Shown here: piece after piece, positions 1 through 4,996 of the stretch
Numbering within the stretch: the stretch's first letter is position 1
Layout: each line of letters opens with the position of its first letter
Origin: STF1-107 sp964457935
GTDB taxonomy: Bacteria > Bacillota > Clostridia > Christensenellales > UBA1242
Direction of reading: 5' to 3'
Length of the DNA: 6,900 nt
Assembly: GCA_964457935.1 (NCBI GenBank)
Contig: CAYWFC010000042.1
Location: 1 to 6,900 of the forward strand
Position numbers and translations under genes: made by a program
Notes under the pieces: model-generated
Told to the model about the DNA's origin: nothing
Database searches by the model: none
Seen by the model: the letters and a program-made list of their open reading frames with translations, nothing else

Positions 1-10
1 GAAATGATGT

Positions 11-16
11 AAGGAG
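11..16 (+). promoter_or_regulatory. Ribosome binding site of sigE
   Basis: AAGGAG lies six bases before the ATG at 23, a near-ideal Shine-Dalgarno site that supports this start. No promoter is visible in the 22 upstream bases. sigE is therefore probably read from a promoter or upstream gene outside the window. Confidence 0.85.
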
Positions 17-22
17 CAAGAT

Positions 23-742
23 ATGAAAATATTGACAAAAATCAAAAACCTATTAGACAAAGTATTTACCCTGAGCCTATGCGACGTGGACGAACTCGTG
101 AATTACATATTCTCCAGCGAAGCCCTGCCCGACCCGCTAAAAGATGATGACGAAAAAGAGATACTCCTCCTGCTCCACACCAATCAACACGAATTCGCCA
201 AAGCCAAACTCATCGAGCACAATCTCCGCCTCGTCATGTACATAGCCAAGAAATTCGAGACCTCCGGCGTAGAACTCGAAGACCTAGTGTCAGTCGGCGT
301 CATCGGCCTGATAAAAGCAGTCAATTCGTATAAAATAGAGAAAAATATCAAACTCGCCACATATGCTTCGCGCTGTATAGAAAACGAGATACTTATGCAC
401 CTACGCAAAGTCAGCAAGATAAAGAACGAAGTCAGCATAGACGAGCCACTCAGCACAGACGGCGACGGCAACGAACTCTTGCTGGTCGATGTGCTCGCCA
501 GCCCCAATATGGGCACTTATGAGCAGGTCGAACTCAATAGCGAAAAAGAGTTTTTGCTCCGCTCACTAGAGAAATTGTCCGATAGAGAAAAAGTCATTAT
601 GAATATGCGCTTCGGACTGGATGGCAAAAAAGAACTCACCCAAAAGCAAGTGGCTACCAGACTAAATATCTCTCAGAGTTACATCTCACGTCTGGAGAAA
701 AAAATCTTGCACAAACTCAAGGTGAGTATGACGAAAAATTGA
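23..742 (+). CDS. sigE: RNA polymerase sporulation sigma factor SigE (pro-sigma-E)
   Basis: This is the early mother-cell sigma factor of endospore formation. It is made as a membrane-associated inactive precursor that SpoIIGA processes after asymmetric division. At 239 residues it has the same length as the Bacillus subtilis protein as I recall it, and the N-termini align without gaps. The first 27-29 residues form an amphipathic, basic/hydrophobic pro-sequence ending near Y28, followed by the SEALP block (32-36). Sigma region 2 covers about 63-132, with HNLRLV, EDLVSVGVIGLIKAV and the -10-reading stretch KLATYASRCIENEILMHLRK. The SigE-type linker IDEPLSTDGDGNELLLVDVL follows. Region 4 (about 175-233) contains the helix-turn-helix TQKQVATRLNISQSYISRLE. 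The NELLL and LATYASRCIENEILM blocks fit SigE better than SigK, SigF or SigG. The last six residues (VSMTKN) and the stop codon lie in the first copy of a downstream repeat. The upstream gene is expected to be spoIIGA but is outside the window. sigG does not follow. Confidence 0.95.
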   Translation: MKILTKIKNLLDKVFTLSLCDVDELVNYIFSSEALPDPLKDDDEKEILLLLHTNQHEFAKAKLIEHNLRLVMYIAKKFETSGVELEDLVSVGVIGLIKAVNSYKIEKNIKLATYASRCIENEILMHLRKVSKIKNEVSIDEPLSTDGDGNELLLVDVLASPNMGTYEQVELNSEKEFLLRSLEKLSDREKVIMNMRFGLDGKKELTQKQVATRLNISQSYISRLEKKILHKLKVSMTKN

Positions 743-975
743 TTGCTTCTATATCCCCCTACATAAAGACTAATAGACGAGCCGTAGTAATTATAACGAA
801 ATTAATTGTCACCATATCTCTCTACATATATATCGATGTGAGTATGACGAAAAATTGATTTCTATAGCCCACTGCATAAGGATCGATAGACGAGCCGTAG
901 TGAGTATGACGAAAAATTGATTGTCCCTATAGCCCACTACAACATGTATTTGTGAGTATGATAAAAAATTGATTG
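722..975. repeat. Five-copy interspersed repeat array in the sigE / J-protein convergent gap
   Basis: A core beginning GTGAGTATGACGAAAAATTG and continuing ATTG/T occurs at 722-745, 838-861 and 900-923. A slightly changed copy (ATAAAAA for ACGAAAA) lies at 952-975. A decayed copy (GTAATTATAACGAAATTAAT) starts at 787. Start-to-start spacing is 65, 51, 62 and 52 bases, so the array is better read as about 2.2 copies of a ~115-base higher-order unit. The long subunits end in a shared block, ATAGACGAGCCGTA, at 774-786 and 887-899. The cores are followed by a looser CTATAxCCCxCTxCA block near 750, 862 and 927, also recognisable near 814. The first copy supplies the last codons and stop of sigE, and the last copy ends next to the stop of the convergent J-protein gene. 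No insertion-sequence ORF or clean terminal inverted repeat is visible. Its function is unknown. Confidence 0.9.
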
Positions 976-1605
976 CTATAGCACTAGCACGAGTATCAGC
1001 ACTGCGATGATGACACCTAGTATACATATTATAGATTTGAGTATAGTCTTTTCTATATCATCAGATACAGTCATCTCATCGGCGGTGATATTTTCAAGTG
1101 TGTCGTCTGCATCGAGCATATCGTCTAGTTTTTCATCAATATTTATATTATTTACTGTTTTTTCATCAGAAATATTATTTTTATTATTTTCTTTTATTTT
1201 ATCATTATTTATTTTATTTTCTTTTGCTTTATTTATCTTATTTTCTGTGATTTTATCTTTATTTATTTGATTATTTTTAATTTTATTATTTTTTGTATTA
1301 TTATTTTTAATTTTATTTTTTTTAATATTTTTTTGATTATTATTTTGATTATTTATTTGATTATTTTTAGTGTTATTTCTATATCTATCAAAGAACTCAC
1401 TGTTGCCCTTATCTGCCACGAAGCGCAATACTATCTGATATGCATTGGTGATGTCAGATATTTTTTGCGAATAATATTCTTTATTAGCGCTGTGCACATC
1501 AGGGTGATATTTTTTCACCAAAGCATTTCGCTGTGCTTTGATGACAGCGACATCATCAGTAGGTCTCATCTCTAGTGTTCTGAAATATTGCAATATCTCT
1601 TTCAT
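976..1605 (-). CDS. Tail-anchored J-domain (DnaJ-like, class C) protein with Asn/Lys-rich linker
   Basis: The N-terminus (about 4-70) is a J domain: a YF..LEM.P opening, a basic helix II ending in LVKKYHPD (HPD at 34-36), and the helix III pattern YYSQKISDITNAYQIVL. J domains stimulate the ATPase of Hsp70/DnaK through HPD. The Gly/Phe-rich region, zinc centre and C-terminal substrate domains of DnaJ are absent, so this is a class C co-chaperone rather than dnaJ. Residues 76-146 are almost all Asn, Lys and Ile. An acidic segment (147-186) follows, then one hydrophobic helix (about 189-209) that ends the protein, suggesting a C-terminal membrane anchor with the J domain in the cytoplasm. The ATG is 10 bases after the uvrA stop, and its Shine-Dalgarno (AAGGATG, 1611-1617) overlaps that stop, so co-transcription with uvrA is likely. 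The Hsp70 partner and substrate are unknown. Confidence 0.85.
   Translation of the reverse strand: MKEILQYFRTLEMRPTDDVAVIKAQRNALVKKYHPDVHSANKEYYSQKISDITNAYQIVLRFVADKGNSEFFDRYRNNTKNNQINNQNNNQKNIKKNKIKNNNTKNNKIKNNQINKDKITENKINKAKENKINNDKIKENNKNNISDEKTVNNINIDEKLDDMLDADDTLENITADEMTVSDDIEKTILKSIICILGVIIAVLILVLVL
1165..1385 (-). repeat. A/T-only low-complexity tract with 12-bp and 30-bp micro-repeats
   Basis: This part of the J-protein gene is nearly free of G and C and encodes the Asn/Lys/Ile linker. TTGATTATT (plus strand) recurs every 12 bases at 1334, 1346 and 1358, encoding NNQI/NNQN/NNQK. A 17-base block starting TTATTTTTAATTTTATT occurs at 1271 and 1301, a 30-base period corresponding to a 10-residue KIKNN repeat. 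Both periods are multiples of three, so gain or loss of units would keep the reading frame. Confidence 0.8.
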
Positions 1606-1610
1606 AATTC

Positions 1611-1617
1611 ATCCTTT
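1611..1617 (-). promoter_or_regulatory. Ribosome binding site of the J-protein gene, overlapping the uvrA stop
   Basis: On the minus strand the sequence reads TAAAGGATGAATT then ATG. The TAA stop of uvrA (1616-1618) overlaps the AAGGATG site, which suggests coupled translation and one transcript. Confidence 0.75.
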
Positions 1618-4423
1618 ACAGTAATTTTGCCAAATATTTTCCTGTATAACTATTCGGATTTTTTGCCACTTCTTCAGGCGTGCCGGTAGCCACTATTTGA
1701 CCGCCTTCGTCACCACCTTCTGGTCCCAAATCTATCACATAATCGGCGCATTTTATCACGTCGAGATTATGCTCTATCACTATTACAGTATTTCCACCAT
1801 TTGTTAATCTTTGCAAAATATTTATTAATTTCTGCACGTCATAAGTGTGCAAGCCAGTAGTAGGCTCATCCAGTATATACACAGTACTACCTGTGTCGCG
1901 TTTTTGCAGTTCTGCCGACAGTTTCAGCCTCTGCGCCTCTCCACCGCTGAGAGTGGTCGCAGACTGACCTAATTTCACATATCCTAGCCCGACATCACTG
2001 AGTGTCTGGAGTTTATTTTTTATGCTAGGCAAATTCTCAAAAAACTCCACTGCCTCATCCACTGTCATCTCTAGCACGTCATAAATGTTCTTGCCCTTGT
2101 ACTTTACTTGCAGTACTTCCCTGCTATAACGCTTGCCGTCACACACCTCGCATGGCACATACACATCAGGCAAGAAAAACATCTTCAGTTTCTTCACGCC
2201 ATCGCCTTCGCACGCCTCACATCTGCCACCTTTGACATTAAAACTAAACTTACCCAGTTCGTACCCTCTCTCTTTGGCATCAGGAGTGCTAGCAAAGAGT
2301 TCTCTTATCTTGGTAAACACGCCAGTATAAGTAGCAGGATTGCTCCTAGGTGTACGCCCTATAGGGGTCTGGTCTATACATATGCACTTGTCTATGTCGT
2401 CTATACCAGTGATACCCTGCGGTACAGTGAGCGGGTCTCGGTCGAGCGCGTTCCGTATCTGTAGATAAAGCACATCATTGATGAGCGTACTCTTGCCACT
2501 ACCGCTCACACCAGTGATGCAAGTAAACACCCCTTTCGGTATATTGACATCTATATGTTTTAGATTGTGCTTGTGCGCATCTAGTACACTAATAAATCCT
2601 TTTTGCGTAGAGCGACGCGCCAGAGGGTATTCTATCTTCAATTCGCCAGACAGATACTTGCCAGTGATGCTCTCGCGACTGTCTATCAAGTCCTGCACAG
2701 TGCCTTGCGCCACTATCTGCCCGCCATGCACCCCGGCATAAGGTCCTATATCTACTATGTGGTCAGCACTGCGTATAGTGTCCTCGTCATGCTCCACCAC
2801 TATGAGCGTATTGCCCAAATCTCGCAAATGTTTCAGAGTCCCTATGAGTTTCTCGTTGTCTCTCTGGTGCAGACCTATGCTCGGCTCATCCAAGATATAC
2901 ACCACCCCAGTCAGTCCGCTACCTATCTGCGTCGCTAGTCGTATTCTCTGCGATTCACCGCCAGACAATGTACCTGCACTGCGCGACAGACTGAGATATT
3001 TCAGCCCCACATCTCGTAGAAAACTCAGCCTAGCCGTTATCTCCTTCATAATGCTCTCGGCTATAATGCTGTCAGTCTTGTTGAGCGTCAAGTCTTGTAA
3101 AAACTCCAATAATTTCTCCACAGACATATCTGTCAATTCGCAAATATTTTTGTCTCCCACAGTGATAGACGTGGCGATATCATTTAGCCTTTTGCCCTTG
3201 CATTTCTCGCAAGTGGATTCCACCATTAGTTTGTATATCTCTTCTTTGACATAGTCGCTACTGCTCTCGTTAAACTTGCGCATTAGGTTAGGTATGATAC
3301 CTTCAAATCCAGCATTGTAGTCATACACATAATTATGCAGACTGAGCGGTCTTTGGGCATTGTATTTGCCGTCGCCATGCATCAGTAGATGTCTCACATC
3401 AGCAGATAGATTTTTGTACGGCACATTTAGGCTAAAATCATATATTTGCGCCAATTTCTGCAATACTTTGTGCCCAATGCCAGTAAAATCATTGTTCCAC
3501 CCACTAGCACGCAGAGCGCCTTCGTTCAGTGTCAGATTTTCGTTCCTAATGACAGCGCTTTCTGGTATCTGTAGCACATATCCCAGCCCGCTACACTGCG
3601 TGCAAGCGCCGAGATGATTGTTAAAGCTAAATAAATTAGGTGTCATCTCAGGTAGAGATATGCCACAGTCAGGACACGCATAGTTTACGCTAAATAACTT
3701 CTCGAATTTCTCCGTCCTAGCGATGACCAGCCCGCCTGCCAGAGCGCAACTCTTCTCTATGCTGTCAGTCAGACGCTTCTCTATGCCGTCTTTTAGCACC
3801 AGCCTGTCTACTACTAAGAAAATATTGTGTTTTTTGTTCTTGTCTAGCGTGATCTCGTCCTCGAGCAAGTGCATCTCGCCGTCTACTTCCACTCTGACGT
3901 AGCCGTCTTTTTTGAAATCATCAAATAACTTGTCATAACTCCCTTTTTTGTCTTTGATGACAGGGGCTAGTAGCCATAGCTTCTCGCCATTGCCAAAAGT
4001 AAGTATTTGGTCCACTATCTGGTCTACAGTCTGCGCTTTGATGACCTGGTGGCACTGCGGACAGTGCGGTACACCTATACGTGCATACAATAATCTCAAG
4101 TAGTCATATATCTCAGTGATAGTGCCCACAGTACTGCGTGGATTGTTGTTTGTGGATTTTTGGTCTATGCTGATGCTAGGACTTAGTCCTTCTATGCTCT
4201 CCACATCGGGCTTGTCCATTTGTCCCAAAAACTGCCTAGCATACGATGATAGGCTCTCTATATATCTGCGCTGACCTTCTGCGAATATGGTGTCGAATGC
4301 CAGCGTGCTCTTGCCACAGCCACTCACACCCGAAAAAACTACCAGTTTGTTTCTCGGTATGACTAGGTCTAAGTTCTTTAGATTGTTTTGCTTGGCGCCT
4401 TTGATTACTATATTTTCTAACAT
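1616..4423 (-). CDS. uvrA: Excinuclease ABC subunit A (UvrA)
   Basis: UvrA is the cytoplasmic ABC-type ATPase dimer that detects bulky DNA lesions and loads UvrB in nucleotide excision repair. At 935 residues it is full length (family about 940-960). ATPase domain I has Walker A GVSGCGKST (32-40), then the UvrA-specific RRYIESLSSYARQFL, signature LSGGE (486-490), Walker B VVYILDEPS (507-515) and EH (544-545). Cys pairs at 121/124 and 405/408 flank the UvrB-binding and insertion regions. C250, C253, C274 and C277 form the first zinc module. ATPase domain II has Walker A GVSGSGKST (638-646), RTPRSNPATYTG, the second zinc module C735/C738/C758/C761 with FLPDVYVPCEVCDGKRY, LSGGE (825-829), Walker B TVYILDEPT (847-855) and IEH (883-885). 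All catalytic motifs are intact. Cys36 in the first Walker A, where Ser is usual, is a mild oddity. The ATG at 4423 follows AGGA (4436-4439) at a rather long 12-base spacing. Confidence 0.98.
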   Translation of the reverse strand: MLENIVIKGAKQNNLKNLDLVIPRNKLVVFSGVSGCGKSTLAFDTIFAEGQRRYIESLSSYARQFLGQMDKPDVESIEGLSPSISIDQKSTNNNPRSTVGTITEIYDYLRLLYARIGVPHCPQCHQVIKAQTVDQIVDQILTFGNGEKLWLLAPVIKDKKGSYDKLFDDFKKDGYVRVEVDGEMHLLEDEITLDKNKKHNIFLVVDRLVLKDGIEKRLTDSIEKSCALAGGLVIARTEKFEKLFSVNYACPDCGISLPEMTPNLFSFNNHLGACTQCSGLGYVLQIPESAVIRNENLTLNEGALRASGWNNDFTGIGHKVLQKLAQIYDFSLNVPYKNLSADVRHLLMHGDGKYNAQRPLSLHNYVYDYNAGFEGIIPNLMRKFNESSSDYVKEEIYKLMVESTCEKCKGKRLNDIATSITVGDKNICELTDMSVEKLLEFLQDLTLNKTDSIIAESIMKEITARLSFLRDVGLKYLSLSRSAGTLSGGESQRIRLATQIGSGLTGVVYILDEPSIGLHQRDNEKLIGTLKHLRDLGNTLIVVEHDEDTIRSADHIVDIGPYAGVHGGQIVAQGTVQDLIDSRESITGKYLSGELKIEYPLARRSTQKGFISVLDAHKHNLKHIDVNIPKGVFTCITGVSGSGKSTLINDVLYLQIRNALDRDPLTVPQGITGIDDIDKCICIDQTPIGRTPRSNPATYTGVFTKIRELFASTPDAKERGYELGKFSFNVKGGRCEACEGDGVKKLKMFFLPDVYVPCEVCDGKRYSREVLQVKYKGKNIYDVLEMTVDEAVEFFENLPSIKNKLQTLSDVGLGYVKLGQSATTLSGGEAQRLKLSAELQKRDTGSTVYILDEPTTGLHTYDVQKLINILQRLTNGGNTVIVIEHNLDVIKCADYVIDLGPEGGDEGGQIVATGTPEEVAKNPNSYTGKYLAKLL

Positions 4424-4448
4424 ATATATATTGTTTCCTACGCCTATG

Positions 4449-4463
4449 ATTTTAGCCTAAAAT
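4449..4463. promoter_or_regulatory. Perfect inverted repeat over the uvrA -10 region (possible operator)
   Basis: ATTTTAG-C-CTAAAAT is a perfect dyad with 7-base arms and a single central base. It covers the whole -10 box and the adjoining spacer. A repressor bound here would block polymerase. It does not resemble the usual Firmicute LexA box, so the regulator, if there is one, is unknown. Confidence 0.45.
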
Positions 4464-4477
4464 GCGACAAAAGTCAA
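4449..4477 (-). promoter_or_regulatory. Sigma-A promoter of uvrA
   Basis: On the minus strand, TTGACT (4472-4477) and TAAAAT (4449-4454) are separated by exactly 17 bases. Predicted initiation near 4442 would give a leader of about 19 bases. The site lies between the upstream terminator and the uvrA start, so uvrA and the J-protein gene have their own transcription unit. Confidence 0.85.
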
Positions 4478-4485
4478 TACTAGAC

Positions 4486-4521
4486 AAAAAAAATACAACC
4501 AAAGCACTACTTTAGTTGCAT
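4486..4521 (-). terminator. Rho-independent terminator after the small helical gene
   Basis: The minus-strand transcript forms a 12-pair hairpin, AUGCAACUAAAG / CUUUGGUUGUAU (two G-U pairs), with a 5-base loop (UAGUG). A run of eight U follows (4486-4493). It begins nine bases after the stop of the 130-residue gene and precedes the uvrA promoter, so it should separate uvrB and the small gene from uvrA. Five T on the other side (4521-4525) might give weak plus-strand activity. Confidence 0.85.
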
Positions 4522-4529
4522 TTTTGATA

Positions 4530-4922
4530 CTATAATGTCGCACTTTCGAGCGTATTGCAGATGCCAAAAGCCTCTTCCAGAGCGTCAATCTCAGTGTCTA
4601 CGTCTCTGATGATGTCTTGGTACATCTCCATGAAACGCAAGCCTCTCAGCTCGTATGTCTCGTAGTCGTATTTCTCCAATACATCTAGACATTTTTGCAT
4701 CCTAGCAGTGATGTCACTGATGTCGCTACGCAAGCCATACACTCTATCCATGGTAGCTTTTTGCTCAAGCATCACATTCATATATCTGTCGTCCTCAGGT
4801 GTGGAGAGAATGGTGATGTTCCAATCAATGATGCGCATCAATTCTTCTTTCTTCTTGCGTGCCAATATCATGCACTCACTCATTTTGCTCGTCTGGCGAT
4901 TGACTATACTTCTCTCAAACAT
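4530..4922 (-). CDS. Unrecognised small helical (coiled-coil-like) protein between uvrB and uvrA
   Basis: I do not recognise this family. The ORF is open back to an ATG at 4955, but that codon lies at the upstream edge of the -10 box. The ATG at 4922 follows AAAGGAGA by five bases and is the convincing start, giving 130 residues beginning MFERSIVNRQ. The product is highly charged, has no signal peptide or membrane segment, and reads as several long amphipathic helices: about 10-42 (MSECMILARKKKEELMRIID), 55-90 (QKATMDRVYGLRSDISDITA) and 95-124 (an acidic stretch ending EIDALEEAFGI). There is a short break around STPEDD. The only Cys are near positions 17, 78 and 122 and form no zinc motif. 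It lies 74 bases after uvrB, has its own promoter and ends at a strong terminator. A role tied to DNA repair would be inference from position only; a cytoplasmic adaptor is possible but unproven. Confidence 0.75.
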   Translation of the reverse strand: MFERSIVNRQTSKMSECMILARKKKEELMRIIDWNITILSTPEDDRYMNVMLEQKATMDRVYGLRSDISDITARMQKCLDVLEKYDYETYELRGLRFMEMYQDIIRDVDTEIDALEEAFGICNTLESATL

Positions 4923-4927
4923 AATTA

Positions 4928-4935
4928 TCTCCTTT
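4928..4935 (-). promoter_or_regulatory. Ribosome binding site fixing the start of the small helical gene
   Basis: AAAGGAGA, then TAATT, then ATG (4920-4922). This strong site lies downstream of the longer ORF's first ATG (4953-4955) and excludes that ATG as the likely start. The protein is therefore 130, not 141, residues. Confidence 0.85.
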
Positions 4936-4945
4936 GTATACTCGC

Positions 4946-4974
4946 ATTGTACCACCGATTGACGGCATTGTCAA
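4946..4974 (-). promoter_or_regulatory. Sigma-A promoter of the small helical gene
   Basis: On the minus strand, TTGACA (4969-4974) and TACAAT (4946-4951) are 17 bases apart, with an extended -10 TGG just before TACAAT. This is close to the best possible vegetative promoter. Initiation is expected near 4939, giving a leader of about 17 bases. The gene can therefore be transcribed independently of uvrB. Confidence 0.88.
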
Positions 4975-4975
4975 T
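4958..4975. promoter_or_regulatory. Inverted repeat over the -35 region (possible operator)
   Basis: ATTGAC-GGCATT-GTCAAT has perfect 6-base arms and a 6-base spacer. It covers the -35 box of the small-gene promoter and part of the 17-base spacer. The arms are unrelated to the dyad at the uvrA promoter. It could be an operator. Because one arm is itself the -35 box, chance symmetry is also possible. Confidence 0.35.
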
Positions 4976-4996
4976 ACCAAAATTAGATTTTCTGGG

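Noticed and set aside
1..12. End of an upstream gene, reading GAA ATG ATG TAA, possibly spoIIGA
   Set aside because: Gene order makes spoIIGA likely here, but four codons carry no identifying information and another frame also has a stop (TGA at 5-7).
722..975. CRISPR array
   Set aside because: Direct repeats are about 24 bases, but the spacers are not unique: they share blocks such as ATAGACGAGCCGTA and CTATAGCCCACT. One repeat is decayed and no cas genes are visible.
809..1027. 72-residue minus-strand ORF across the repeat array
   Set aside because: It is an open frame produced by the repeats themselves, overlaps the J-protein 3' end, has no convincing RBS and resembles no known protein.
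1007..1575. Plus-strand ORFs rich in Ile/Phe/Leu/Ser opposite the J-protein gene
   Set aside because: They are antisense shadows of the Asn/Lys-rich and acidic segments; the hydrophobic look comes from T-rich codons.
2108..3617. Several plus-strand ORFs of 65-165 residues opposite uvrA, and similar ones opposite uvrB
   Set aside because: They lie antisense to strongly conserved, intact repair genes, lack ribosome binding sites and show no recognisable motifs.
4923..4955. ATG at 4955 as the start of the small helical gene (141 residues)
   Set aside because: It lies in the extended -10 region, upstream of the expected transcription start, and has no ribosome binding site. The ATG at 4922 has AAAGGAGA at good spacing.
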